Positions 41,508-50,393 of a stretch of DNA of 64,000 nucleotides are shown here, one piece after another. Numbering within the stretch: the first letter of the stretch is position 1; every line of letters begins with the position of its first letter. The stretch comes from Roseomonas alba (GTDB lineage: Bacteria; Pseudomonadota; Alphaproteobacteria; Acetobacterales; Acetobacteraceae). The notes below the pieces were generated by a model. The model saw only the letters and a program-made list of their open reading frames with translations. It was not told the origin of the DNA and searched no databases. The DNA lies in NCBI RefSeq assembly GCF_019430885.1, contig NZ_JAHYBZ010000003.1:1-64000 (forward strand), written 5' to 3'. The position numbers and the translations under genes were made by a program.

Positions 41508-41859
41508 GGGAAGGGCTCTGCCCTCCCCGGACCCCACCCGCCAAAGGCCACAGGGCCTTTGGAAACCTTGACTTGGTTCCGCGCAATACTGTCGCAACGG
41601 GCGTCAGATGGTGCACTCAGGCACGAAGATGCGCTGAGTGCCCCTTGTGCCCGGTGCCCCTGGCTTCCGGCAGGTCACTTTCTGCGGCCTGGCATCGAAA
41701 GTCGAAGCAACGGGACAGCGCGCTTCACGCCCAACGCCCAGGCACCGCGCCCGTCCTGGCATTGCGAGCCGCGTGCCCTACCCGGCGCCAGGTATCGGTT
41801 TCCAAAGGCCCTGTGGCCTTTGGTGGGGAGAGGTCCGGAGAGGGGCAAAGCCCCTCTCC
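41508..41859 (+). mobile_element. 352-bp non-coding element with inverted repeat ends (MITE-like)
   Basis: The gap between lysR and the hydrolase (388 bases) is filled by two left-end copies of the palindromic repeat facing each other. The left one has a stem A variant at 41508-41528 and stem B at 41541-41562 (loop ACAG). The right one, inverted, has stem B at 41802-41823 (loop CTGT, i.e. ACAG on the other strand) and stem A at 41837-41859 (arms GGAGAGGGGC and GCCCCTCTCC). The ends match over about 65 bases. The interior has no plausible gene. Its right hairpin ends seven bases beyond the hydrolase stop and may act as that gene's terminator. Confidence 0.7.
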
Positions 41860-41866
41860 GGCCCAC

Positions 41867-42883
41867 CTACGCGAACATCTTCGCGATCGCCGCCGGATCG
41901 ACGTCCTCGATTCGCGCCGGCTGCCACTTCGGCGCGCCGTCCTTGTCCACCAGCACGGACCGCACGCCTTCGACGAAATCCGGGTGCTCGTTCACCACGA
42001 CGCGGGTCAGCGCGAGTTCCGTCGCCAGGCACCCGGCCAGATCCTGTTCCGCGCCGCGCTTCAGCAGTTCCAGCGACACGCAGAGCGAGGTTGGCGACAT
42101 CCGCCGCAGGATCTTCGCCTGGGCGGCGGCCCATTCCGTGCCTTCCGCGTCCAGCGCGGCGAGGATCGCGGCCACGCCGTCCTGGCCGAAGCACCGGTCG
42201 ATCGCCTCGCGATGCGACGCGAAGGAGGCTTCCGGCGGCGTCACTGCGAATTGCGTCACCGCGCCCGCGCCTTCGGCCAGCAAGGCGGCGCGCAGGCCCG
42301 GCAGGGCATCGCGCGGCACGAAATGCGTGGCGAGGCCGGCATGCACGGAATCCGCACCCGTCAGCCGCGCGCCGGTCAGTGCCAGCCAGATCCCCACCTT
42401 CCCGGGCAGGCGCGGCAGCACATAGGACGTCCCGACATCCGGGAAGAGCGCGATGGCGGTTTCCGGCATGGCGACCAGCGCGTGCTCGGTGACGACACGC
42501 GGGCCGTTATGCACGGCGACGCCGATGCCACCGCCCATGCAGACGCCGTCGATCAGGCTGATCCAGGGCTTGGGGAAGGTCGCGATGCCGGTGTTGACCG
42601 CGTATTCCTCGGAGAAGAAGGCCTCGACCGCCGCGCGGTCGCCGGCGATGGACGCGGCGCGCACGGCGCGGACATCGCCACCGGCGCAGAAGGCGCGGCC
42701 GCCGGCGCCTTCCAGCACGACCAGGCGGATGGCCTCATCGTCACGCCAGTCAGCAATGGCCGCGGCGAAGTCGCGGATCATCTCCAGCGTCAGGGCGTTG
42801 AGGGCCTTGGGGCGGTTCATCAGCAGGGTGCCGGCAAGACCCTCCCGCTTCGCGATCAGGCTGGGTTCGGTGGTCTCGCTCAT
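41867..42883 (-). CDS. 3-hydroxyisobutyryl-CoA hydrolase (enoyl-CoA hydratase superfamily)
   Basis: Crotonase-fold thioesterase of valine breakdown, with 338 residues. The fold begins LMNRPKALNALTLEM. AFCAGGDVRAV is the first oxyanion segment and MGGGIGVAVHNG the second. MPETAIALFPDVGTSYVLPRLPG carries the Glu/Asp region that marks 3-hydroxyisobutyryl-CoA hydrolases, as does the length (340-350, against 260 for simple hydratases). The start at 42883 (MSETTEPS) fits the family; the frame continues far upstream without homology. Divergent from the ABC ATPase gene across 84 bases. Confidence 0.88.
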   Translation of the reverse strand: MSETTEPSLIAKREGLAGTLLMNRPKALNALTLEMIRDFAAAIADWRDDEAIRLVVLEGAGGRAFCAGGDVRAVRAASIAGDRAAVEAFFSEEYAVNTGIATFPKPWISLIDGVCMGGGIGVAVHNGPRVVTEHALVAMPETAIALFPDVGTSYVLPRLPGKVGIWLALTGARLTGADSVHAGLATHFVPRDALPGLRAALLAEGAGAVTQFAVTPPEASFASHREAIDRCFGQDGVAAILAALDAEGTEWAAAQAKILRRMSPTSLCVSLELLKRGAEQDLAGCLATELALTRVVVNEHPDFVEGVRSVLVDKDGAPKWQPARIEDVDPAAIAKMFA

Positions 42884-42967
42884 GGTCCTGGGCTCCCTCG
42901 TACCGGCAGGGGCGTTACCGGGGCGGCCGGGCGTTGACAAGCCGGCCCAGCCGCCGAAGCTGGGGCC

Positions 42968-44071
42968 ATGGCCGAAACGCTGGTGCGCTTCGAAGGCGTG
43001 CGGAAGACCTATGGTGCCGGTGGGCCCGCCGCGGTGCAGTCGCTCGACCTCGACATCGCGCGGGGGGAGCTGCTGACGCTGCTCGGCCCGTCCGGGTCGG
43101 GCAAGACCACCACGCTGATGATGCTTGCGGGCTTCGAGACGCCGACCGAGGGCCGCATCCTGCTGGAAGGCCGCGACATCGCGCATACGGCGCCGCACCG
43201 ACGCGGCATCGGCGTGGTGTTCCAGTCCTATGCGCTGTTCCCGCACATGACGGTGGCGGAGAATGTCGCCTTCCCGCTGTCCGTCCGCGGTGTCGGCCGG
43301 GCCGAACGCGACGACCGCACGCGCAGGGCGCTGGCCATGGTACGGCTGGACGGCTTCGCGGACCGCCGGCCGGTGCAACTTTCCGGCGGGCAGCAGCAAC
43401 GTGTGGCCCTAGCCCGCGCCATGGTGTTCGAACCGCCCATCGTGCTGCTCGACGAGCCGCTGGGCGCGCTGGACAAGGCGCTGCGCGAGGAGATGCAGCT
43501 CGAGATCCGCCACATCCACCAGCGGCTGGGCGTGACCATGATGTACGTCACGCATGACCAGGCGGAGGCCCTGACGCTGTCCGACCGCATCGCGGTCTTC
43601 GAGGGCGGCCGCATCCGCCAATGCGCCGACCCGACGATGCTCTACGACCGGCCGGCCGATGCCTTCGTCGCCGGCTTCGTCGGCGAGAACAATTTGCTGC
43701 CGGGCATCGTCGCCTCGCGCGATGGTGATGAGGTCAGCGTGCGGCTGCGCTGCGGCCCCGTGGTGACCGCCCAGGCCGCGGATTGCGGCGGCACCGGCGA
43801 GGCCTGCCTGGTCGCCATCCGCCCCGAACGCATCGCCGTGGCCGATGCCGATGCCTCGGATCTCGGCGAGCGCGCGCAGCCGGCGACGCTGCTCGAGGCG
43901 ATCTTCCTCGGCGACCATGTCCGGCTGCGCCTGGCCTTCGACGAGGGCGGCGAGGTCCTGTCCAAGCGCCCCGCCGGCATCGGCCGCCTGCCCGCCCCCG
44001 GCGGGCCGATTTCCATCGCCTGGCCGGAAGGTGCTGCCGTCGCCTTCCGTGACGCCTCGACCAAGGTCTAG
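42968..44071 (+). CDS. Spermidine/putrescine-type ABC transporter ATPase
   Basis: PotA-like ATPase with 367 residues. Walker A is GPSGSGKTTT (near 39-48), the Q-loop is GVVFQSYALFPHMTV, the signature is LSGGQQQRVALARAM, and Walker B is IVLLDEPLGALDK. The C-terminal TOBE/OB domain (VAIRPERIAV) is typical of polyamine and iron importers. It is the first gene of a four-gene set with the binding protein and two permeases. Confidence 0.92.
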   Translation: MAETLVRFEGVRKTYGAGGPAAVQSLDLDIARGELLTLLGPSGSGKTTTLMMLAGFETPTEGRILLEGRDIAHTAPHRRGIGVVFQSYALFPHMTVAENVAFPLSVRGVGRAERDDRTRRALAMVRLDGFADRRPVQLSGGQQQRVALARAMVFEPPIVLLDEPLGALDKALREEMQLEIRHIHQRLGVTMMYVTHDQAEALTLSDRIAVFEGGRIRQCADPTMLYDRPADAFVAGFVGENNLLPGIVASRDGDEVSVRLRCGPVVTAQAADCGGTGEACLVAIRPERIAVADADASDLGERAQPATLLEAIFLGDHVRLRLAFDEGGEVLSKRPAGIGRLPAPGGPISIAWPEGAAVAFRDASTKV

Positions 44072-44111
44072 AATCCCCACCGCAGCCGAACGCCACGAAG
44101 GAGACGACCCC

Positions 44112-45155
44112 ATGAAACGCCGGACCATCCTGAAGGGCGCCCTCGCGGCGACGGCCTTGCCGGGGGCGGCGCAGGCGCAGGGCCGCGACCTCACCGTCGT
44201 CTCCTGGGGTGGCGCCTATCAGGACGCCCAGCGCGAGGTCTATTTCCGTCCCTTCCAGCAGGCCACGCGCACTCGCCTTCTGGAGGAAACCTGGGACGGC
44301 GGCATCGGTGTGCTGCGGTCGCGCATCGCCTCCGGTGCCAATACCTGGGACGTGGTGCAGGTGGAGAGCGAGGAGCTCCTCATCGGCGCCGATGAAGGTC
44401 TGTTCGAGCCCATGGACTGGGCCGCGATCGGCGGCAAGGACGCCTATATCCCCGAGGCGGTGAACGACTTCGGCGTCGGTGCGATCCTCTATTCCTTCAT
44501 CATCGGCTACGACCGCGCCCGCACGCCGCAGGGCCCGACGAACTGGGCGGATTTCTTCGACACCACGCGCTTCCCCGGCAAGCGCGGCATGCGCAAGGGT
44601 CCGAAGACGACGCTCGAAATGGCGCTGATGGCCGATGGCGTGCCGCCGAGCCAGGTCTATCAGGTGCTCGGCACGCCGGCGGGCGTGGACCGCGCCTTCC
44701 GCAAGCTGGAGACCATCAAGGCCGACCTCGCCTGGTTCGAGCGCGGCTCGCAGCCTCCGCAATGGCTCGCTGCGGGCGAGGTGGCGATGACCGTCGCCTA
44801 CAATGGCCGCATCTCGGCCGCGAATGCGACGGATGGGCGCAATTTCGCGATCGTCTGGACCAACAACATCTTCACCCTGGATTCCTGGGTGATCATGAAG
44901 GGCAGCCCGAACAAGGCGCGCGCGCTGGAGTTCCTGAAATTCGTCGGCCAGCCCGCCGTGCAGGCGGAACTGCCGCCGAAGATCCCCTATGGCGTGACCG
45001 CGAAGGGCGTGAACGAGAAGCTGCCCGCCAGCCTGCTCGCGGACCTGCCGACGGCGCCGCAGAACCTGGAAAGCGCGCTGCACCTGAACGACCAGTTCTG
45101 GCTCGACAACCTCGACCGGCTGACGCAGCGGTTCAACACCTGGGTGTCGCGGTGA
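44112..45155 (+). CDS. Periplasmic spermidine/putrescine-type binding protein
   Basis: Solute-binding protein of the PotD/PotF group, with 347 residues. The signal peptide reads KRRTILKGALAATALPGAAQAQ; the RRT-x-L start may be a Tat signal. LTVVSWGGAYQDAQREVYF is the family opening, and the DTTRFPGKRGMRKGPKTTLE segment is typical of polyamine-like binders. An AAGGAGA site lies seven bases before the ATG. The open frame extends upstream into the ATPase gene without homology. A repeat element separates it from the permeases. Confidence 0.92.
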   Translation: MKRRTILKGALAATALPGAAQAQGRDLTVVSWGGAYQDAQREVYFRPFQQATRTRLLEETWDGGIGVLRSRIASGANTWDVVQVESEELLIGADEGLFEPMDWAAIGGKDAYIPEAVNDFGVGAILYSFIIGYDRARTPQGPTNWADFFDTTRFPGKRGMRKGPKTTLEMALMADGVPPSQVYQVLGTPAGVDRAFRKLETIKADLAWFERGSQPPQWLAAGEVAMTVAYNGRISAANATDGRNFAIVWTNNIFTLDSWVIMKGSPNKARALEFLKFVGQPAVQAELPPKIPYGVTAKGVNEKLPASLLADLPTAPQNLESALHLNDQFWLDNLDRLTQRFNTWVSR

Positions 45156-45277
45156 GAGCCGGAATAGGACGCCGCTCTCGTCCCGTTGCGGGCAGGGGCT
45201 GATTGGTCTCCGTGCCGCCGCTGAGGATTGGGGGGGCTTTGCCCCGCAGGCGCGAGGATCGTGGCGTTGGCGCATCA

Positions 45278-45554
45278 GGGAAGGGCTCTGCCCTCCCCCG
45301 AACCCCCACCCGCCAAAGGCCGAAAGGCCTTTTGAAAACTCTACCTGATGCCGGGCGCCACAGGCAGAATGCCGCCGAGACCCGCTCTTGCGCCCGAAAC
45401 GCGCTGGAAGGGCGGAGACTGCCCGATGCGCCCAGCAACACATGATTACGCTCCAAGTGCTCCAAGCACCCGGGGCACCCATTGGCGTTGCGAAGCAACG
45501 TCAATCGGACCCCGTTGGCGGGGTGAGGTTCGGAGAGGGGCGGCGCCCCTCTCC
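45278..45554 (+). repeat. Complete left-to-right palindromic element inside the transporter operon
   Basis: The 407-base gap between binding protein and permease has no gene. A stem-A-like hairpin lies at 45232-45245. The element proper has stem A at 45278-45299, stem B at 45313-45334 (loop GAAA), an interior with CTTGCGC and CTCCAAGCACC, a dyad at 45481-45505 (arms ATTGGCGTTG and CAACGTCAAT), and a final stem A at 45532-45554 (perfect 11-base arms). It ends eight bases before the permease ATG. Its interior and right end match 55762-55990 and the inverted copy at 59990-60253. Confidence 0.8.
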
Positions 45555-45562
45555 GATACCCC

Positions 45563-46741
45563 ATGAACCGTCCGGCGCTGTTAATGGCGCCTCTCCTCCT
45601 CTTCCTGCTCCTCACCTTCGCCACTCCCATCGCCGCCTTCCTCTGGCGAGGCGTCAGCGACGCCGAGGTCGCCCCCGTCCTGCCCCGCACCGTCGCCACG
45701 CTGGCCGATTGGAACGGCACCGCGCTGCCGCCCGAACCCGCCTTCGCCGCCCTGGTCGCTGACCTGCGCGACGCCCGCGCGCGGGACCGCGACACCGGCG
45801 GCGGGTCCATCGCTCGCGCCGCCGCGCGCCTGAATGCCGATCGCCCCGGCTTCCGTGGCCTGCTGCCCATGACCGCACGGCGCGTCGAACGCCCCTTCCC
45901 AGGTCCGGCACAGGACGCCGTGTTCGCCATCAGCGAGGACTGGCGTGACATCGAGACCTGGGGCGCGATCCGCCGCGCCGGCGGGCCGCTCTCGGCCTTC
46001 CATGCGCTGACCGCGCTGGACCTGCAGCGCGACGCGACGGGGGCCGTGCGGCCGGTGCCGGACAACCAGGCGGTGTTCCGCGCCGTGCTGCTGCGCAGCC
46101 TGTGGATCTCGCTGCTGGTCACGGCCTGCTGCCTGCTGCTGGGCTGGCCGATGGCCTGGCTGATCGCGACCACGCGGGGTTGGGCGAACACGCTGCTGCT
46201 GGGTGCGGTGATGCTGCCCTTCTGGATATCCCTGATCGTCCGCACCGCGGCGTGGATGGTGCTGCTGCAGAAGGAGGGCGTGGTGAATGCGGCGCTCGGC
46301 AGTATCGGGATCGGACCGCTGACGCTGATGATGAACCGCTTCGCCGTGGTGCTGGCGATGGTGCACATCCTGCTGCCGTTCATGGTGCTGCCGCTGGTGG
46401 CCGCCTTCCGCGCGCTGGATCCACGGCTGCCGCGCGCGGCGGCTTCGCTGGGGGCGGCGCCATGGCTCGTGTTCCTGCGGGTGACGCTGCCCTTGTGCCT
46501 GCCGGGGATCGGCGCGGGCTGCCTGCTGGTCTTCATCCAGGCGCTGGGCTTCTACGTGACGCCGGCACTGCTCGGCGGGCCGAACGACCAGATGCTCGCC
46601 TGGTTCGTCGGCTTCTATGCCACGCGCTCGGTGAACTGGGGCCTGGCCGCGGCGCTGTCGATCATGCTGCTGGTGGCGGTCGGATTGTGCGTCGCGTTGT
46701 ATGGCAGGCTGGCGGGGTTCCGCCGGCCAGGGGCGGCGTGA
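45563..46741 (+). CDS. Polyamine-type ABC transporter permease (PotB-like)
   Basis: Membrane subunit with 392 residues, longer than the usual 280-310 because a periplasmic insert of about 110 residues lies between the first and second membrane segments (about 27-165). The transporter core starts near SLWISLLVTACCLLLGWPMA. The EAA loop is RAAASLGAAPWLVFLRVTLP. Long first loops are known in this branch of polyamine and 2-aminoethylphosphonate-type permeases. The ATG lies just after a repeat hairpin with no strong ribosome site. It overlaps the next permease by one base. Confidence 0.9.
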   Translation: MNRPALLMAPLLLFLLLTFATPIAAFLWRGVSDAEVAPVLPRTVATLADWNGTALPPEPAFAALVADLRDARARDRDTGGGSIARAAARLNADRPGFRGLLPMTARRVERPFPGPAQDAVFAISEDWRDIETWGAIRRAGGPLSAFHALTALDLQRDATGAVRPVPDNQAVFRAVLLRSLWISLLVTACCLLLGWPMAWLIATTRGWANTLLLGAVMLPFWISLIVRTAAWMVLLQKEGVVNAALGSIGIGPLTLMMNRFAVVLAMVHILLPFMVLPLVAAFRALDPRLPRAAASLGAAPWLVFLRVTLPLCLPGIGAGCLLVFIQALGFYVTPALLGGPNDQMLAWFVGFYATRSVNWGLAAALSIMLLVAVGLCVALYGRLAGFRRPGAA

Positions 46742-47526
46742 TGGCGCGCGGGGCGCTGTGGGCCGTGGGCCTGCTGGTGGCGCTGTTCCTGATGGCGCCG
46801 ATCGTCGCGATCCTGCCGCTGTCCTTCTCGGCCGGGTCCTTCCTGTTCTATCCGCTGCCGGGGCTGTCGCTGCGCTGGTATCAGGATTTCTTCGGCTCCG
46901 ATTTCTGGCTGCCGGCGGCGTGGAACTCGCTGCTGATCGGCACGGCGGCGGCGGGGCTGGCGACGCTGCTCGGCACGCCGGCGGCCTTCGGGCTGTGGCG
47001 GATGACGGGTGCTTTCCGGGCGGTCGCCATGGGCGTCGTGCTGGCGCCCATGGTCGTGCCGGTGATCGTCGTCGCCGTCGCGCTGCTGCTGGCCTTCGGG
47101 CCGATCGGGCTGGTCGCGACCCATGCGGGGATGATCATCGCCCATGCGACGCTCGGCGTGCCCTTCGTGGTGGTGACGGTGCTGGCGGCGCTGGAGGGCT
47201 TCGACCCCGTCCAACTGCGCGCCGCCGCGGCCTGCGGCGCGGGGCCGCTCCGCGCCTTCTTCCGCGTCTGCCTGCCGCAGATCGCGCCGGGCGTGGCGGC
47301 GGGCGCGGTCTTTGCCTTCGCCACCTCGCTGGATGAGGTGGTGGTCGCGCTGTTCATCGCCGGTCCCGCGCAACGCACCCTGCCGCGACAGATGTTCGCC
47401 GGACTGAATGATTCGATCAGCCTGACGACGACCGCGGCGGCGGCTCTTCTGGTGGGGCTGTCGGTGTTGCTGCTGCTGACGGTCGCCTGGCTGCAGGGCC
47501 GCGGGAAGCGTCAGGCCGGCGGCTAG
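46741..47526 (+). CDS. Polyamine-type ABC transporter permease (PotC-like)
   Basis: Second permease, with 261 residues and six membrane segments. FSAGSFLFYPLPGLSLRWYQDFF is the PotC-type first loop, and the EAA loop reads RAAAACGAGPLRAFFRVCLP. FATSLDEVVVALFIAGP is a conserved late segment. The ATG is in a TGATG overlap with the partner permease. Its TAG stop is the first three bases of the 210-bp element at 47524. Confidence 0.92.
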   Translation: MARGALWAVGLLVALFLMAPIVAILPLSFSAGSFLFYPLPGLSLRWYQDFFGSDFWLPAAWNSLLIGTAAAGLATLLGTPAAFGLWRMTGAFRAVAMGVVLAPMVVPVIVVAVALLLAFGPIGLVATHAGMIIAHATLGVPFVVVTVLAALEGFDPVQLRAAAACGAGPLRAFFRVCLPQIAPGVAAGAVFAFATSLDEVVVALFIAGPAQRTLPRQMFAGLNDSISLTTTAAAALLVGLSVLLLLTVAWLQGRGKRQAGG

Positions 47527-47733
47527 AGCACTTCCGGCGAGCTTCCGTTCACCAGCAACGCTCCAGGTGTTTGTTTTTGCGGCCATCTTCACCTGTCCAG
47601 ATGAGTTCATCCGGACAGGATCGGCTCCAGCGCGTGACGGCCGCGGGTGGGGCTGCGCCGGAAGTCTGAATCACGCGATCAAACAATGGATTGGAGCATG
47701 ATGGGTGAACGAACGTGAACCGAACATGCTCTA
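47524..47733. mobile_element. 210-bp element with imperfect terminal inverted repeats (TAGAGCA...TGCTCTA)
   Basis: The convergent gap begins TAGAGCACTTCCGG and ends CCGAACATGCTCTA. About 30 bases at each end pair as an imperfect inverted repeat, including CGTTCACC against GGTGAACG. There is no gene inside. The first TAG is the stop codon of the PotC-like gene and the last CTA is the stop codon of the MJ0042 gene on the other strand, so the element exactly fills the space between two stops. Confidence 0.6.
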
Positions 47734-48144
47734 AGCGAGCCCCAGCGCCGCGAAGAGCCGCGTGCTCGCCGGCCAGATCTCCATAACCTTCGCGTGGAAG
47801 GCAAGAAGCCCGAGGATCGCCGCCACCACGACCACCAGGGAGGCGATCCAGGCCCCGACCAGCCCGCGCGGGGTCGCTGCTTCGTCCGGTGGCGTGCGCG
47901 CGACCATCGCCAGCGGTTCGGGTCGCGGCGGCGGTGCCGGTGGCGGCTCGGTGGCGACCTGGGGTTCCGGCACCGGGGGCGCCGCGGGCGGCGGTTCCGC
48001 GACCGGCGGCGGTGCCGGTGCCGCCACCCGCGGCAGCGCGAAATCCGCCCCGCAGCGCGAACAGCGCAGCGTCCGCGCCGGCCCGGCGAGCAGGCGGTCT
48101 GGCACCTCATAGGTCGCGGCGCAGGCGGGACAATCGATACGCAT
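47731..48144 (-). CDS. MJ0042-type zinc-ribbon, single-pass membrane protein
   Basis: 137 residues from ATG 48144. The N-terminus MRIDCPACAATYEVPDRLL with a later CSRCGADF is the MJ0042 zinc-finger pattern (two C-x2-C pairs). A Pro/Ala-rich stretch (about 39-95) leads to one membrane segment near 103-123 (WIASLVVVVAAILGLLAF). Function unknown; such proteins commonly sit beside ftsE-ftsX in this group of bacteria. Divergent from ftsE across 80 bases. Upstream starts in the frame only add non-conserved residues. Confidence 0.8.
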   Translation of the reverse strand: MRIDCPACAATYEVPDRLLAGPARTLRCSRCGADFALPRVAAPAPPPVAEPPPAAPPVPEPQVATEPPPAPPPRPEPLAMVARTPPDEAATPRGLVGAWIASLVVVVAAILGLLAFHAKVMEIWPASTRLFAALGLA

Positions 48145-48224
48145 CGTTCTTCCATCCTCGACCGGCGCGCGCGATGCGGCAAGCAGCGGTTGAGGTGCGC
48201 GCGCCACGCAGGCAAAACATCCTC

Positions 48225-48899
48225 ATGGTGCGATTCACCCGCGTGGGCCTTGCCTATCCCGATCAGCGCGGACGGCCAGGTCCCGAGGTCCTGCGCGACC
48301 TGTCCTTCACGCTCGGTGAAGGCTCCTTCACCTGGATTCTCGGGCCTTCCGGCGCGGGCAAGACCTCGGTGCTGCGCCTGATGCAGGCGGCGCTGCGACC
48401 GAGCGAGGGCGAGGTCGAGCTGCTCGGCATCCCGCTGTCGCGTGCCCGCCGGCGGGACCTGCCGGCGCTGCGCCGGAGAATCGGCGTGGTGCACCAGGAA
48501 TTCCGACTGCTCACCCATCTGAACGCCTGGGACAATGTCGCGCTGCCACTGCGACTCGCCGGCATCGCCGAATCGACCATCCGCGCCGATGTCGCCGACC
48601 TGCTCGACTGGATCGGGCTGGCGGGCAAGGAAGCGCGGCGGCCCGAGGAACTGTCCGGCGGCGAGCAGCAGCGCCTCGTCATCGCACGCGCCGTGGTGAC
48701 CCGCCCCGCTCTGCTGGTCGCCGATGAGCCGACCTCCGAGCTCGATCCGCGCCAGGGGCGGCGCACCCTGGCGCTGCTGCTGGAAATGAACCGCATGGGC
48801 ACGACGGTCGTCGTCGCCACCCATTCCGAGGACCTGCCGCAGCGCCACGCGGGACGGATGCTCACCCTCGACGGCGGCCGGCTGGTGGCGGATGGCTGA
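48225..48899 (+). CDS. ftsE: Cell division ATPase FtsE
   Basis: ABC ATPase that, with FtsX, controls periplasmic wall hydrolases at the septum. It has 224 residues. Walker A is GPSGAGKTS (near 39), the Q-loop GVVHQEFRLLTHL is FtsE-like, the signature is LSGGEQQRLVIARAV, and Walker B is LLVADEPTSELD. ATG 48225 and GTG 48228 are both possible. It overlaps ftsX by eight bases. Confidence 0.92.
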   Translation: MVRFTRVGLAYPDQRGRPGPEVLRDLSFTLGEGSFTWILGPSGAGKTSVLRLMQAALRPSEGEVELLGIPLSRARRRDLPALRRRIGVVHQEFRLLTHLNAWDNVALPLRLAGIAESTIRADVADLLDWIGLAGKEARRPEELSGGEQQRLVIARAVVTRPALLVADEPTSELDPRQGRRTLALLLEMNRMGTTVVVATHSEDLPQRHAGRMLTLDGGRLVADG

Positions 48900-49749
48900 G
48901 CCGAAGCGGCGGCTGGCACGCGATCCGCTCGGCCTGCGCAAGGCGCTCGCGGACCGGCTGCTGATCGGCCTGGTGGCCGCCATGGCGCTGCTGGCCGCGC
49001 TGGCCCTGGCCGGGCGCGCTGGCGCGGACCGCCTCGCCGAACGCTGGCGGGAAGGCGCGCAGGCCGCCGTCACCGTGCAGATCCCGCAACCCACGCCGGA
49101 GCGCATGCAGCGCGCCCTGACCGTGCTGCGGTCTCAGCCCGAGGTCGCGTCGGCGGAGCCCGTCGATCCCGCCCGCATGGCGGAATTGCTGCGCCCCTGG
49201 CTGGGCGGCGCCGAGGGGCTGCCCCTGCCCGGCGTGATCGAACTCCACCTCGCCGACCTGTCGGCCGATGCGACCCTGATCGGCGATCGCGTGGCCCGGG
49301 AGGTCCCCGGCGCCGTCACTGAAGCGCATGGCATCTGGGTCGCCCATCTCGCTGCGTTGGCGCGGGCGATCCAGGGGCTGGCGCTGGCCGTTCTCGGGTT
49401 GGTCGCCGGCGTGGCGGCCGCCGTGGTGGGTGTCGCGGTGCGGGCCGGCCTGTCGGCGCGCCGCGATGCGGTGCTGGTGCTGCACGGGCTCGGGGCGACG
49501 GACGCGGATGTCGCGGGGCGCTTCGCGCGCAGGGCGGCGTATCTCGCCGGCATGGGCGCGGTGATGGGCACGGTACTGGCCGTTCCGGCGCTGGCGGGCC
49601 TCGCATCCCTGGCCGGCCCCCTGGCCGGCGAGGCGTCCTGGCAGGGGCTGCCCTGGGTCGACCTGCTGTTGCTGCCGGTGATGGCAGGCGTGGTCGCCTG
49701 GATCGCGACCCAGGCGACGGTGCGTCGGTGGCTGCGCCGCCTGCCATGA
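48892..49749 (+). CDS. ftsX: Cell division membrane protein FtsX
   Basis: Partner of FtsE, with 285 residues. The first membrane segment is at about 23-42. A periplasmic domain (about 45-155) follows, and three further membrane segments lie in the last 130 residues. The VLHGLGATDADVAGRFARRA segment between the last helices is the FtsX-type coupling loop. Sequence conservation is low, so the call rests on topology and on the overlap with ftsE. The stop overlaps the next gene as ATGA. Confidence 0.88.
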   Translation: MAEPKRRLARDPLGLRKALADRLLIGLVAAMALLAALALAGRAGADRLAERWREGAQAAVTVQIPQPTPERMQRALTVLRSQPEVASAEPVDPARMAELLRPWLGGAEGLPLPGVIELHLADLSADATLIGDRVAREVPGAVTEAHGIWVAHLAALARAIQGLALAVLGLVAGVAAAVVGVAVRAGLSARRDAVLVLHGLGATDADVAGRFARRAAYLAGMGAVMGTVLAVPALAGLASLAGPLAGEASWQGLPWVDLLLLPVMAGVVAWIATQATVRRWLRRLP

Positions 49750-50393
49750 GCGAGGAGGCCGCCGCGCCCGCGCCGCCACGCCGCCGCCGGCGGCTTTGGT
49801 GGGTCCTCGGGCTGGTGCTGGGCCTCGCGATCGCCTTTCTCCTGGGCTTCGCGGTCTTCGTCGCGCGTGCCTTCGATCCGGCGGCGCCCTCGATGCAGGA
49901 GACCGACGGCATCGTCGTCCTGACCGGCGGCAGCGAGCGCGTCGCCACCGGCCTGCGCCTGCTGGCCGAAGGCCGGGCACCGCGGCTGCTGATCTCCGGC
50001 GCGCATCCCGAGGCGGGGCTGGTCGGCATCATCGCGGCCGCCGGCCACGACCCGGCACCCTTCACGACTCGGGTCGCGATCGGGCGGGCCGCCGCGACGA
50101 CGCGGGGCAATGCGGTGGAAACCGCGGCCTGGGCGCGGGCCGAAGAATTGCACTCGCTGCGCGTGGTCACCGCCTCGTACCACATGCCGCGGGCGCTGCT
50201 GGAATTGCGCCGCGCCATGCGGGGCGCGACGCTGGTGCCCCACGCCATCGTGCCGAGCACGCTGCGCGCGCCGGGGACGCTGTGGAAAGCTTCGACCTGG
50301 GCCCTTCTGTTCGGTGAATACGGACGCTACCTGCTCGCGCGCGCCGGCCTGTCGGCGCTGGCCAGTCCGCGGCGGGAGATTCGCGATTCATGA
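49746..50393 (+). CDS. YdcF/SanA-like DUF218 membrane protein
   Basis: Predicted envelope protein with 215 residues. A basic Pro-rich start is followed by one membrane segment (about 17-40). The DUF218 domain then shows DGIVVLTGGSERVATGLRLL, SGAHPEAG, TRGNAVETAAWA and VTASYHMPRALLEL. Members in other bacteria affect envelope integrity and vancomycin tolerance; the biochemical role is not settled. ATG 49746 overlaps the ftsX stop; an upstream GTG at 49728 would only add six residues. The stop overlaps plsC as ATGA. Confidence 0.88.
   Translation: MSEEAAAPAPPRRRRRLWWVLGLVLGLAIAFLLGFAVFVARAFDPAAPSMQETDGIVVLTGGSERVATGLRLLAEGRAPRLLISGAHPEAGLVGIIAAAGHDPAPFTTRVAIGRAAATTRGNAVETAAWARAEELHSLRVVTASYHMPRALLELRRAMRGATLVPHAIVPSTLRAPGTLWKASTWALLFGEYGRYLLARAGLSALASPRREIRDS

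Noticed and set aside
45481..45505. Dyad considered as an attachment site or operator
   Set aside because: It recurs at the matching place in the inverted element at 60028-60058, so it is part of the repeat.
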